DNA from: G020348185 sp964525045 | Lineage (GTDB): Bacteria > Nitrospirota > Nitrospiria > Nitrospirales > UBA8639 | Assembly: GCA_964525045.1 (NCBI GenBank) | Contig: CAZGFD010000010.1 | Span: 62,001-126,000 of the forward strand | DNA: 64,000 nt | Direction of reading: 5' to 3' | In this document: one piece after another, positions 53,769 to 63,133 of the stretch | How positions within the stretch are numbered: position 1 is the stretch's first letter | How the letters are laid out: each line of letters opens with the position of its first letter | The notes under the pieces: generated by a model | Databases searched by the model: none | What the model saw: the letters and a program-made list of their open reading frames with translations, nothing else | What the model was told of the DNA's origin: nothing | Translations under genes and position numbers: made by a program

Positions 53769-55673
53769 TTATCCCGGTTGATTGACCATCGAATGCAATG
53801 AAATTCGATCCATCAAGGCTTTGGCTTCATGATAAACACCATCGGCGGTTAATCCATATTTTTCTCGGAGTAATTCTTGAGGTCCCTGTTCAATATACCA
53901 ATCAGGCAGGCCCAGCACTTTCGTCGGAACATGCCAAAGGTCGGCCTCGGTCAAGCACTCCAGAACGGCTGACCCAAATCCACCCATCCGACACCCTTCT
54001 TCCACGGTCACAATGCATTTGACTTGTTTCGCCACTTTTTCGATTAAGGCCCTATCGAGGGGTTTGATAAAGCGGGCATTCACCACAGCTGCCGAAATAC
54101 CCTCCTGAGCCAACCGGTCCGCCGCTTCCCTCGCCTGATGGACGGTCACTCCCACGGCCACCAAGGCCACATCATACCCATCCCTGAGTAATTCTCCCTG
54201 TCCAACCGTCAGTGCTTTGGGTTCCGGATCCATCTTAACCCCGAGTGTGGTTCCCCTCGGGTAACGGAGCGCTGTAGGGCCTTCGTAAGTCAGGCAGGTT
54301 TTCATCATATGCTGCAATTCGTTTTCATCCTTTGGGGCCATCACGACCATATTCGGGACATGGCGGAGATAGGCAAGGTCAAACGCGCCATGATGGGTCG
54401 TTCCATCTTCAGCGACAAGCCCACCACGATCGATACATAAGGTCACCGGTAAATCCTGGGTGGCCACATCATGGACCACTTGGTCATAGCCCCGCTGAAG
54501 GAACGTCGAATACATGCAAATCACCGGTCGCATCCCTTGGGTCGCCAATCCAGCCGCGAAGGTGACCGCATGTTGTTCAGCAATTCCGACATCATATACC
54601 CGATCGGGAAAGTGTTTTTCAAAACTGGACAAACCCGTTCCTTCACACATCGCCGCGGTAATGGCGACAATTCGATTGTCTTGCTTAGCAAGTTTGATCA
54701 ACGTATCCACCGCTACGGCGCTATACGAAGGCCGATTAGATTTCTTGATGGGCTTTCCCGTATCTCTGTCAAAGGGGGAGCAGGCATGGAACCATACAGG
54801 GTTTTTCATGGCCGGTTCATAGCCCAGGCCTTTTTTTGTAATCACATGAAGCAATATAGGCCCTTTGAGTTTCAGCACGTTGTCCAGGGTCGGCAACAGG
54901 TGTTCAAAATTATGCCCATCAATAGGCCCGACATACCGAAAACCCAACTCCTCAAAGAGCAGGCCTGGCAATATCAGCCCTTTCGCGAGCTCTTCAGCCC
55001 TCATCGCTATGCGTTTCACGTTTTCACCAATTTGGGGAATGGTGGTCAGCAATTGCGAGGTCTCTTCTCGCAACCGAGTGTAGAATTCCCCGGTAAAAGT
55101 CCTATTCAGGTAGGCAGAAATGGCCCCGACATTCCGGGAAATTGACATTTGATTGTCGTTTAAAATCACGACAAAATCTTTATGAAGCCCTCCGGCATGT
55201 TGCAGGCCTTCTAAAGTCATCCCTGAGGTCAAGGCTCCATCTCCAACGACACAGACCACTTTATGACTGTGACCGAGCTGTTCCCGAGCTTCGACCATTC
55301 CGAGAGCCGCCGAGACCCCCGTCCCTGCATGACCGGCATTAAAGGCGTCATAGACGCTTTCTTCTCGTTTACAGAAACCACTGAGCCCGCCAAACTGACG
55401 CAAGGTGTGAAATTGCTCCCGTCGCCCCGTGAGCAGTTTATGGGCATAGGCTTGATTTCCGGTATCCCAAACGATTTTGTCGTTCGGGGTATCCAACAAA
55501 TAGTGAAGAGCGACCGTCAGTTCGACCACTCCAAGGTTAGAAGCTAAATGACCCCCGACATTAGACAGAATCGGTAAAATTAGATCCCGTATTTCTTGAC
55601 AAAGTATTGGAAATTGATCAGGTGGCAGTTTTTTTAGATCCTCAGGACTCTCGATCCTTTTCAGTAAGGACAT
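53769..55673 (-). CDS. dxs: 1-deoxy-D-xylulose-5-phosphate synthase
   Basis: 634 residues; condenses pyruvate and glyceraldehyde 3-phosphate, the first step of the MEP pathway, with thiamine diphosphate. Seen are HLASNLGVVELTVALHYLLD, the ThDP motif GDGALTSGMTLEGLQHAGGL with NDNQMSIS, the transketolase middle domain (YDVGIAEQHAVTFAAGLATQ, DRGGLVAEDGTTHHGAFDLA) and the C-terminal domain. ATG 55673 has AAGGG 7 bases upstream; a TTG at 55688 does not. ispG follows after 2 bp. Confidence 0.96.
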   Translation of the reverse strand: MSLLKRIESPEDLKKLPPDQFPILCQEIRDLILPILSNVGGHLASNLGVVELTVALHYLLDTPNDKIVWDTGNQAYAHKLLTGRREQFHTLRQFGGLSGFCKREESVYDAFNAGHAGTGVSAALGMVEAREQLGHSHKVVCVVGDGALTSGMTLEGLQHAGGLHKDFVVILNDNQMSISRNVGAISAYLNRTFTGEFYTRLREETSQLLTTIPQIGENVKRIAMRAEELAKGLILPGLLFEELGFRYVGPIDGHNFEHLLPTLDNVLKLKGPILLHVITKKGLGYEPAMKNPVWFHACSPFDRDTGKPIKKSNRPSYSAVAVDTLIKLAKQDNRIVAITAAMCEGTGLSSFEKHFPDRVYDVGIAEQHAVTFAAGLATQGMRPVICMYSTFLQRGYDQVVHDVATQDLPVTLCIDRGGLVAEDGTTHHGAFDLAYLRHVPNMVVMAPKDENELQHMMKTCLTYEGPTALRYPRGTTLGVKMDPEPKALTVGQGELLRDGYDVALVAVGVTVHQAREAADRLAQEGISAAVVNARFIKPLDRALIEKVAKQVKCIVTVEEGCRMGGFGSAVLECLTEADLWHVPTKVLGLPDWYIEQGPQELLREKYGLTADGVYHEAKALMDRISLHSMVNQPG

Positions 55674-55839
55674 ATTCAACCCTTTCAAATGTAGAGAATG
55701 TCTGTGGTTGGAGGAACACTGAAGTGGATATACTTAGTGCTTTCCTTTAACCCTTTAGTCTCCCACACTTCCACAATGGTGTCAAGCATGGCACCCGGCC
55801 AACACCTTGAAATCAAATAGGATTTTAAATGATAGATCA

Positions 55840-56613
55840 TTAGGGAGATGCACGAAGGAATTCAGTGTCGATTTCATTGAGAAGCCGTTCCGCCTCTGGT
55901 CGGTATTGTTTCGCCCATTTCCCCTTGGATTCCCGTGGCTCATTGCGAACGACAAATTGCAATTCCTGAACAGCTTCACGAATCCTATCGCGATCAAGGT
56001 AGGCTTCTCCCAAATGAAGTCGGGCATGCATATAATAATTATCAATTTCCACGGCCCTTTGAAGGTGATGCAGAGCTTTTTCTGAATCCCCACCCAAAAA
56101 CCAAGGGAGTTCTTCTAGCATCATTCCCCTCATGTGGTGGGCGGGTGCATGTTTTTCCTCTAATTCCAATGTACGAATGACATGGTCGGTAAGGTCCTGG
56201 AGGTTCACCAAAGAAGCCAGAATGCCTTGGAGGTAGGCCGCACTACCCAGATTAGCGGCATAATAGAAATGGGCATCGGCAAGATTTTCCTTTAAATCGA
56301 GAGCGTGTTGGGCTATCCGAGCTCCTTCCTTATACTCCGCAATCCGCTGATCCGGGTCTAGGTCAATTTCATTCCCTAACGCGAGATAGAGCCCTGCGAG
56401 TTTCGTCGCGATGACCGGATCCGTAGTGTAGGGTAACTCCCGAACGCGTTTGATTTCTTTTTTAATGCTTTCTATTGACTCAACTGACTCTTCTGTCGCC
56501 CCGGTGACGCCCGCCAGACCGGTCAGATGACAGATTAAGGCCAGAATCGCCACCAAAGGGAATTGCGTTCTGATCAGGTGGAGCCAGACTGGCAAAACGA
56601 TTTCAAATCTCAA
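55840..56613 (-). CDS. TPR-repeat exported protein
   Basis: 257 residues. A hydrophobic N-terminus (LVAILALICHLTGLAGVTGA) suggests export. The rest is helical repeats of TPR type (ALDLKENLADAHFYYAANLG, ALHHLQRAVEIDNYYMHARL, REAVQELQFVVRNEPRESKG). The first codons come from a TTTGAAATC-type repeat with no RBS, so the true start is unsure and may be a TTG slightly downstream. It sits between mlaC and dxs on the same strand and may help assemble the lipid transport system, which is inference. Confidence 0.72.
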   Translation of the reverse strand: MRFEIVLPVWLHLIRTQFPLVAILALICHLTGLAGVTGATEESVESIESIKKEIKRVRELPYTTDPVIATKLAGLYLALGNEIDLDPDQRIAEYKEGARIAQHALDLKENLADAHFYYAANLGSAAYLQGILASLVNLQDLTDHVIRTLELEEKHAPAHHMRGMMLEELPWFLGGDSEKALHHLQRAVEIDNYYMHARLHLGEAYLDRDRIREAVQELQFVVRNEPRESKGKWAKQYRPEAERLLNEIDTEFLRASP

Positions 56614-56630
56614 ATTTCAAATCTCAAAGG
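56603..56630. repeat. short TTTCAAATCTC-type repeat
   Basis: Two and a half copies of TTTCAAATCTCAAA, lying across the apparent start of the TPR gene. It is similar in style to the TTGAAATCTGAAA end of the repeat at 58029-58090. Confidence 0.5.
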
Positions 56631-56645
56631 GAAGGAGTAGGTGTT

Positions 56646-57281
56646 CTATTTGGGTTTTTCGAATTGATCGGCTTTGGTGCGGAGTTTTTCAATAAGTCCC
56701 TCATAGGACGAAGTTTTTATGATGCGAGCGAATTGACCACGATAGTTCTTTACGAGGCTTACGCCATCAATGACAACATCATAGACCCGATAGTTCCCGT
56801 TTTTTTTCATCAGTCGATAATCCAGGGGAAGTTCCCCTTTGGAGGAGACGACCTTCGTTTGAACTTCAGCAAAATTTCCTTTGTGGCGCTCCTTGACATA
56901 TTCAACTTTCTGTCCTGAATACCCATCAATATTTCCGGCATAGGAATTGGACAGAAAGCTCTGAAATAATGCGACAAACTCACCCTGTTGACTCGAATCC
57001 AAATTTTTCCAATGGGCCGCCAATGTGCGTTTCCCCATTTCTTCATAATCGAAGCGCTTCCCGATAACTTCCTCCAGTTTAGCCCGACGTTCAGCCGCAC
57101 GGTCAGGGCTCTTCAAATCCGGATCTTCGAGAATGGCTAATACCTGATCAATGGTTTGCCGAACGGCCTCAGTCGCCGGACCCGTGTCGGCTGCATTCAA
57201 AGCCCCGGCGAGAAAGACGGTAGAAGTCCCCAACCAGAGAAATAACACCAAAGAAACACCATAACGATTAAATAGGTTCAC
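56646..57281 (-). CDS. mlaC: MlaC/Ttg2D (HpnM-like) periplasmic phospholipid-binding protein
   Basis: 211 residues from a GTG at 57281, with AGAGG about 9 bases upstream. The signal peptide (GVSLVLFLWLGTSTVFLAGA) exports it. The MlaC fold is visible: RQTIDQVLAILEDPDLKSPD, FDYEEMGKRTLAAHWKNLDS, QQGEFVALFQSFLSNSYAGN, LPLDYRLMKKNGNYRVYDVV, VSLVKNYRGQF. It shuttles lipids between membranes. In hopanoid loci this family is called HpnM; the close link to shc and hpnG here supports that role. Confidence 0.88.
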   Translation of the reverse strand: MNLFNRYGVSLVLFLWLGTSTVFLAGALNAADTGPATEAVRQTIDQVLAILEDPDLKSPDRAAERRAKLEEVIGKRFDYEEMGKRTLAAHWKNLDSSQQGEFVALFQSFLSNSYAGNIDGYSGQKVEYVKERHKGNFAEVQTKVVSSKGELPLDYRLMKKNGNYRVYDVVIDGVSLVKNYRGQFARIIKTSSYEGLIEKLRTKADQFEKPK

Positions 57282-57480
57282 TTCCCGATTCCTCTCTTTA
57301 GATATTTTCTGGATATTGCCTCTTTTGTCCTATCATAGCCTCAACCCAATTAAGCCTTGTAGAAATTTTTTCTGACACTCGAAACAAGATACCCCCAGCT
57401 TTTTCAGTCCCTCGTCCGAATTTATTACACTCTCTCAATCTCTTAAATCTTACTCCAAATCATCCTAAACTGGCTGTCGA

Positions 57481-57924
57481 TCATTCAACTGTTCCATGGA
57501 TAAATTGACTAATGACCTGCTCAAGATCAATTCCCGATTCGGTATCCAGGATAAGGCCACCATTTTGCAAGAGTTCCCCTGCCCCCCCCGGGGACAATTC
57601 CATGAATTTTTCGCCAATAATGCCACGCGTCTTGATAGAGACCATGGCATCACTATATACCGGAATCCCATCTTGAACAGCCAGAACCACTAGAGCAAGG
57701 TCCTTTTTCAATCCAATATGTTTCACTCGCCCGACCTCCACACCGGCAATTTCTACCGATGCGCCACGTTTTAATCCTGACGTAGACGAGAACTCGGCTT
57801 GAAGTTCATAATAATCCCCTCCGATTAATTCTAATTTCCCTAATTTGATGGCCAAATACCCGAGACAAACCACTCCCACCAATACAAAAATTCCTACGGT
57901 AAACTCAAGCCTTCCTCTCCCCAT
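57481..57924 (-). CDS. mlaD: MlaD-like MCE-domain protein
   Basis: 147 residues from ATG 57924 (MGRGRLEFTVGIFVLVGVVC), with GGTGGG about 5 bases upstream. One N-terminal membrane helix, then an MCE domain: YYELQAEFSSTSGLKRGASV, EIAGVEVGRVKHIGL, MVSIKTRGIIGEKFMELSPG. MlaD hexamers form the lipid channel on the MlaFE ABC transporter in the periplasm. It lies between mlaF and mlaC on the same strand. Confidence 0.9.
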   Translation of the reverse strand: MGRGRLEFTVGIFVLVGVVCLGYLAIKLGKLELIGGDYYELQAEFSSTSGLKRGASVEIAGVEVGRVKHIGLKKDLALVVLAVQDGIPVYSDAMVSIKTRGIIGEKFMELSPGGAGELLQNGGLILDTESGIDLEQVISQFIHGTVE

Positions 57925-58028
57925 TATTCCCACCATCGCAAACGGTCATTCATTTTGATTGCATGGAGTAAGATCCGACCCATTGAACCGTATCTGGTGA
58001 AAATTGTAACCCAAATTTCTTTTTGTTA

Positions 58029-58090
58029 CCCGAAACTCGAAACCCGGAACCCGAAACTTCTTACAATTCCCCGAAACTTGAAATCTGAAA
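58029..58090. repeat. CCCGAAACTCG-type intergenic repeat
   Basis: Tandem degenerate units CCGAAACTCGAAACCCGGAA, CCCGAAACTTC and CCCGAAACTTGAAATCTGAAA fill the mlaF-mlaD gap just past the mlaF stop. Reverse complements occur at 51211 and 58861. Confidence 0.6.
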
Positions 58091-58095
58091 ATTTT

Positions 58096-58833
58096 TTAAG
58101 GGACCGGAGCGGTATCAACTGAGATAAATTCTTGTACGACAGGATCATTGAGTCGCTGAAACTCCTCCGCAGGAGCCATGGCTGTAACCTTACCACCCTT
58201 CAGCATGGCAACCCAATCGGAAATGGAAAAAATTTCTGGGATTTCATGGCTCACCATCACTGCCGTAAACCCAAACACTCGATGCATAGAGAGAATGAGG
58301 TTATGAATGGCCCTGGCCATCAAGGGATCAAGACCAGTTGTCGGCTCATCAAACAAAATGATCTCCGGCCCCATCCCCAGGGCCCGAGCTAATCCCACGC
58401 GCTTCTTCATTCCGCCACTTAACTCGGCAGGATATTTATGTCCCATATCCCCCAGCCCCACCCGGTCCAGCATATCCTGCACAACCCGAGTGATTTCCAC
58501 CTCAGATAGTACTCGTTTTTCTCGTAAAGGAAACGCCACATTATCAAAGACAGTCATGGAGTCGAACAGAGCAGCGGATTGAAACAACATGGCAAATCGT
58601 TTGCGCACTTCATTCAATGCCCTTTCCTTGAGCCGGGAAATATCAACCCCATCCACCAGCACTTTCCCTCTGTCCGGCCGAAGTAACCCGATCATATGCT
58701 TCAGCATGACGCTTTTCCCTTCACCACTAGGCCCAATAATGGTTGTTAACTGCCCGGTGGGAATTTCTAAATTGACGCCTTGCAGGACCTGCTGCCCTCC
58801 CAAGGACTTTTCTACCCCTTCCAGTCTTATCAT
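58096..58833 (-). CDS. mlaF: MlaF-like ABC transporter ATPase
   Basis: 245 residues. It powers retrograde or anterograde lipid transport with MlaE and MlaD. Walker A is GPSGEGKSVMLKH, the signature is LSGGMKKRVGLARALGMGPE, and Walker B is IILFDEPTTGLDP; the switch His is in VMVSHEIPEIFSISD. It is encoded downstream of mlaE, separated by a 190-bp repeat-bearing gap. No mlaB (STAS) gene is seen. Confidence 0.93.
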   Translation of the reverse strand: MIRLEGVEKSLGGQQVLQGVNLEIPTGQLTTIIGPSGEGKSVMLKHMIGLLRPDRGKVLVDGVDISRLKERALNEVRKRFAMLFQSAALFDSMTVFDNVAFPLREKRVLSEVEITRVVQDMLDRVGLGDMGHKYPAELSGGMKKRVGLARALGMGPEIILFDEPTTGLDPLMARAIHNLILSMHRVFGFTAVMVSHEIPEIFSISDWVAMLKGGKVTAMAPAEEFQRLNDPVVQEFISVDTAPVP

Positions 58834-58860
58834 GGGAACCCCACCAACATCTCTAACGCG

Positions 58861-58887
58861 GCCGTTTCGAGTTTCGGGTTTCGCGTG
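58861..58887. repeat. TTTCGGGTTTCG-type intergenic repeat
   Basis: GTTTCGAGTTTCGGGTTTCG lies in the mlaE-mlaF gap. A second low-complexity stretch, TTCGAC/TTTTTGATC units, follows at 58967-59008. Confidence 0.5.
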
Positions 58888-59019
58888 AAAAACATCGCAG
58901 GGTCGAATGAGTCGAGCCGCTCATACAATAGTGTATTTTTTCTGCTTTGAAGAGGTTGGTATCTCTTCGACTCCAAGACCTTTTCGACCTTTTTGATCTT
59001 TTCGACTCTCCTTGGTGCC

Positions 59020-59787
59020 CTATAGGAGAACCGAGGTCAGGAAATAATCCCAAATCAATATTAAGACCGAGGTTAACACCACCGCGTCGGTTGTGGCTTT
59101 TCCCAAGCCTTCCGCGCTCATACTGGTAGTAAACCCTTTATAACAACAGACCCAGCTCACGATGAGTCCGAAACTCATGGATTTGAGAATGCCTCCATAC
59201 ACATCCTTCCATTCAACAGCTGACTCAATTGAGCTCCAATACGATCCGGCACCAACACCCAGAAGCTTCACCCCAACAATATACCCGCCCCATATCCCAA
59301 CAACGTCGAAAATCGAAACCAACAAGGGCACGGCCAATAAGGAGGCCACGATCTTAGGGGAAATCAAATACTGGAGAGGGTTGACCGCCATCGTTTCAAG
59401 GGCATCAATCTGTTCCGTGATGCGCATGATCCCAATCTCAGCCGTCATGGCGGATCCCGCTCGTGCTGTCACCATCAATGAGGCCAACACTGGGCCTAGC
59501 TCACGAATCATGCTCAACGCCACTGCAGAACCCAACAGCCCCTCCGATCCAAACTTTCTCAAGGAGTAATATCCTTGAAGCGCTAAGACCATCCCGGTAA
59601 AAGTGGCGGTCAAGATAACGACAAACGTGGATTTTAACCCAATGAAGTGAAGTTGTTTAATGATATGTCTTACCCGCAGCGGGGGGCGGAAGAGCCAGGC
59701 GACAGCCTGGAGAAGAAAAATGAACATCCGCCCCATTTCGTCAATGAGAAAAAGTGTGGCTGCGCCAATCCGTTGAACCATTACCAT
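59020..59787 (-). CDS. mlaE: MlaE-like ABC transporter permease
   Basis: 255 residues with five or six helices. Family motifs are FVVILTATFTGMVLALQGYY, RELGPVLASLMVTARAGSAM, TAEIGIMRITEQIDALETMA, VNPLQYLISPKIVAS and SMSAEGLGKATTDAVVLTSV. The start overlaps the hpnG stop by 7 bp, so the hopanoid phosphorylase and the lipid transporter are translationally coupled. No RBS is seen before ATG 59787, consistent with coupling. Confidence 0.92.
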   Translation of the reverse strand: MVMVQRIGAATLFLIDEMGRMFIFLLQAVAWLFRPPLRVRHIIKQLHFIGLKSTFVVILTATFTGMVLALQGYYSLRKFGSEGLLGSAVALSMIRELGPVLASLMVTARAGSAMTAEIGIMRITEQIDALETMAVNPLQYLISPKIVASLLAVPLLVSIFDVVGIWGGYIVGVKLLGVGAGSYWSSIESAVEWKDVYGGILKSMSFGLIVSWVCCYKGFTTSMSAEGLGKATTDAVVLTSVLILIWDYFLTSVLL

Positions 59788-60587
59788 GAAGGAGGGGTAC
59801 CCTTGGGCAGATTTACGTCCAGGTTGGCAATCCCCAGATTGCCTTGACGAAAAAAGATCATGAAGAACTTGGTTATTTGACGAGAAGTCTGGACCATATG
59901 GGTCTGAAGCCGGAAAAGGTGGGCCCAGTTTTTTGGCGAGGCCATAAGCGATGGCAATCCTTTAACCCAACCAAACGGACTTAAAAATATGTTCAATTCT
60001 TCAGGCAAATCCTCATCCATGAGATCAGAAATGGCACGAATGACGACAAAGGGAATCTTTTTTTCATCCGCAATGTATCCAAGGGGGGCACTTTCCATAT
60101 CCAATCCAATTGCCCCTGTTCTATTTGCAATTTCTTGTTTTTCGATAGCTCGATTGACAATTCGTGGGACCGTCACCATTCGACCTAACCGGGTATGGTC
60201 ATTCAGGGATAACCCGATTTCAAATGCTTTCTGCGCAAAACCTGGATGACACAGGATTGGCGAGGCCGGGGGATGGAACTTAGGCCCATTGGGTTCATGA
60301 AAGACTTGATCAGCCACCACGATGGCCCCAATGCTAGAAGGAGTCAGGGCGGCAGCGTAACCAGTGGAAATAGCCATATCCCACTTCTGACCATCCAAAA
60401 CCGCGTGGCAGGTTTCCGCGGCTTTGTGAGGACCGACTCCCGTGCGAAAGAGGAAGATACGAGCCTGATCACTTCTTCCAATTAAACACTTGATGTTTGA
60501 AACGGTGCTGTTACGTTCAACTTGGAAGGCTCGACGAACGGCGTTGTATTCCCACCGAGTCGCCGTAAAGATGGCAAGTGTGAACAG
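59781..60587 (-). CDS. hpnG: hopanoid-associated phosphorylase, apparent CTG start
   Basis: Removes adenine from adenosylhopane to give phosphoribohopane (nucleoside phosphorylase fold). Homology begins at LFTLAIFTATRWEYNAVRRA, well before the first ATG, GTG or TTG in frame (TTG 60398). Those first 63 codons contain family residues such as FRTGVGPHKAAE. The only upstream candidate is CTG 60587, preceded by TTGGAGGAACCTC, a near-perfect RBS at 6 bases; a TGA lies in frame 18 bases before it. Later motifs are GAIGLDMESAPLG and VVIRAISDLMDEDLP. It lies between shc and mlaE. The product is 268 residues. Confidence 0.82.
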   Translation of the reverse strand: MFTLAIFTATRWEYNAVRRAFQVERNSTVSNIKCLIGRSDQARIFLFRTGVGPHKAAETCHAVLDGQKWDMAISTGYAAALTPSSIGAIVVADQVFHEPNGPKFHPPASPILCHPGFAQKAFEIGLSLNDHTRLGRMVTVPRIVNRAIEKQEIANRTGAIGLDMESAPLGYIADEKKIPFVVIRAISDLMDEDLPEELNIFLSPFGWVKGLPSLMASPKNWAHLFRLQTHMVQTSRQITKFFMIFFRQGNLGIANLDVNLPKGTPPSW

Positions 60588-60707
60588 GAGGTTCCTCCAA
60601 CTTCATTCCCAGGAGGCTGGTATTCAGATGATTGGTCGTGAAAATTTCTGAATACGTAAGATTTAGGATTAGTATCGGCGGCCAGACTGGATCTCAATCA
60701 GAAAAGT

Positions 60708-62903
60708 CTAGGCCAGGAATTGGGTTTTACGAAAGTCACTTCGTACTTTTTGGGCCCTCATTCGTAATTCGTCAGCTCGAGACTGACCATTGGTTTTAAT
60801 ATTTCGATACATCCCTAAGGCCCACAAGGGAAAATATTTGAAGTAACCATGATAGCGAAGATAAAACACTCGAGGAAACCCCGTTCCGGTGTGAAACGGT
60901 TCATCCCACACCCCATCGTCCCGCTGATGACGAAGGAGAAAGTTGACCCCTCGCACCACGCTAATCGAATCTGAGGTGCCGGCAGCCATCAGCGCCATCA
61001 ATGCCCAGGCTGTCTGAGAAGCGGTACTTTCCCCTTTCCCAGCAAATTCCGAATCACCATACGATAGACAAGACTCCCCCCACCCTCCATCATGATTTTG
61101 AATCGACTCAAGCCAGGTCACGGCTCGGTGAATCCAGCCGGAGGTCATATCAACCCCAATGGCTTGCAGTCCAGAAAGCACACACCAGGTTCCGTAAATA
61201 TAATTGACTCCCCAACGTCCATACCAACTTCCATTAGATTCTTGTTCTCTTCGCAGAAACTCCAAGGCCGCCCCGACCGCAGGGTGGGTTCGGTCATACC
61301 CCAGGGTCCCTAACATCTCCAAACAACGTCCAGTGAGATCAGCGGTGCTGGGATCCAGAAGGGCTTCATGATCGGCAAAGGGAATTTTATTGAAAATCAG
61401 ACGATTATTGTCTTTGTCATAAGCGCCCCATCCCCCATCAGACCCTTGCATCGCCAACGCCCACTCACACCCCCGGCGAATGGACTCATCCTGATCCGCA
61501 GGAAGGAGGTCGGTTTTCAGTTTGGAGAGAGCAATGACCACCGCGGCCGTGTCATCCACGTCCGGATACCATTCATTTTCAAACTGGAAGTACCAACCAC
61601 CCGGTTCCGCGCCCGGAGAAGAAACCCCCCAATCCCCAACACGGCGGGTTTGTTTGGAACGCAACCATGTAGCGGCTCGCTCCAGGGCAGGATGATCAAG
61701 TGGCATTCCCCGTTCCAGGAGGGTATTCAGCACAAGGGCCGTATCCCACACCGAGGAAAAACATGGCTGGAGATGGAGTGTGACCGGATGACGGCTCCCT
61801 TCCCGATTGGGCGAATAGACTTCCAATGCTTCGATTTCCTTCAGCGCCTTTATCATCATCGGATGATCGGGCGAATATCCTAGGGCATGCATGGCCAATA
61901 TGGAATTGGCCATGGCCGGATAAATGGCCCCCAACCCTCCATCACCCTGCATGTGATCAATCATCCAGGTTTCAGCTTTTTTCAGAGCTTTCTTTCGTAA
62001 AGCCCGGATGGGATAGGTCTCGTACAATTTGAGTACTGCATCGACCCAGACAAAGAAATTTCTCCAACTCACTAAAAATCTATCTCTCTTAAACGGGGGT
62101 TCGTTCCGATAATGAATCTGTTCAGGCGGTGTGACATAGAGTTCCTCGATGCCTTGATCCTTGGTGATGCGACACAGGGGCCGGTGAGCAAAAATGATGA
62201 GAAGGGGTGTGATCACCGCCCGAGACCAATACGAAACCGCATAGAGGTTAAAATAGAACCATTTAGGAGCTAACATGATTTCTGGCGGCATGCTCGGAAT
62301 GCCTCGCCAATCATATTGACCAAATAGCGCCAACGCGATTTTCGAGAAAACATTGGCACTGACCACCCCCCCTTGATCGAGAATTCTTTGGCGGGCAAGC
62401 TGCATAAAGGGTTCATCTGGCGAAACGCCGCAAAGTTTCAAAGCAAAATAGGCCTTGACGGAGGCACTCTGGTCGGCCGGGCCTCCCGAATAAATGGACC
62501 AACCACCATCCTCTAATTGGGTTTGAATCAGATACCGCACGGCTTTTCTTTCTCGTTCGGGATCGATTCGGTTGAGATAGCGGCGAAGCATCACATATTC
62601 GGAGGTGAGGGTCGAATCGGCCTCAAGTTCTGCGACCCAATAGCCAACCTCAGGATCCTGTTGCTTCAAGAACCAGGACTCCCCCCTTTGGAGGGCTTCG
62701 TCAATAGCCTCCACGTGTCCCACGGTGGACGACCAGACCCGGCCACTGGCCACCGACTCAGCGGGAGGGACGGGGTTGGGATTGTGGGATACTAACTTCA
62801 GTGATGGTCCACGGCGTCTGGAAGCTCGGGGTTTCAGTACCGGTGACACATTCGCCAAGAAACTATCAGACAGGCGTACAAATAGTTGTTTCAGTAACCT
62901 CAT
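60708..62903 (-). CDS. shc: squalene-hopene cyclase
   Basis: 731 residues; cyclises squalene to hopene/diplopterol at the membrane. The catalytic acid motif DVDD is in WYPDVDDTAAVVIALSK. Several QW repeats are visible (QDPEVGYWVAELEADS, QTQLEDGGWSIYSGGP, QGSDGGWGAYDKDN, QESNGSWYGRWGVNYIYGTW, QNHDGGWGESC, QRDDGVWDEPFHTGTGFP). The N-terminus carries about 50 extra basic residues. hpnG follows after 120 bp, starting the shc-hpnG-mlaEFDC gene series. Confidence 0.95.
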   Translation of the reverse strand: MRLLKQLFVRLSDSFLANVSPVLKPRASRRRGPSLKLVSHNPNPVPPAESVASGRVWSSTVGHVEAIDEALQRGESWFLKQQDPEVGYWVAELEADSTLTSEYVMLRRYLNRIDPERERKAVRYLIQTQLEDGGWSIYSGGPADQSASVKAYFALKLCGVSPDEPFMQLARQRILDQGGVVSANVFSKIALALFGQYDWRGIPSMPPEIMLAPKWFYFNLYAVSYWSRAVITPLLIIFAHRPLCRITKDQGIEELYVTPPEQIHYRNEPPFKRDRFLVSWRNFFVWVDAVLKLYETYPIRALRKKALKKAETWMIDHMQGDGGLGAIYPAMANSILAMHALGYSPDHPMMIKALKEIEALEVYSPNREGSRHPVTLHLQPCFSSVWDTALVLNTLLERGMPLDHPALERAATWLRSKQTRRVGDWGVSSPGAEPGGWYFQFENEWYPDVDDTAAVVIALSKLKTDLLPADQDESIRRGCEWALAMQGSDGGWGAYDKDNNRLIFNKIPFADHEALLDPSTADLTGRCLEMLGTLGYDRTHPAVGAALEFLRREQESNGSWYGRWGVNYIYGTWCVLSGLQAIGVDMTSGWIHRAVTWLESIQNHDGGWGESCLSYGDSEFAGKGESTASQTAWALMALMAAGTSDSISVVRGVNFLLRHQRDDGVWDEPFHTGTGFPRVFYLRYHGYFKYFPLWALGMYRNIKTNGQSRADELRMRAQKVRSDFRKTQFLA

Positions 62904-63133
62904 GGTTTATTCACTCTTTGGAGTCGCGCTTATCGTCAGGGGAATAACTGGAGAGAATGCATGGATCTTGATAGGCAAAAGGAGGAACGTCACGATCTTT
63001 ATAGGGTTTTTGGCTTATAGCAATACACTTGAGGAACTGTCAATGGGAAACGCCTTGGGAACATTGAATGTTCTCATGATCTTGAAAACGTCGGGCGGAC
63101 ATATCAAGCCTGGAACTGAGGGTCCACCACTAT

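Noticed and set aside
60482..60697. 71-codon minus-strand frame overlapping the hpnG start region
   Set aside because: It covers the same DNA that in another frame encodes the conserved hpnG N-terminus.
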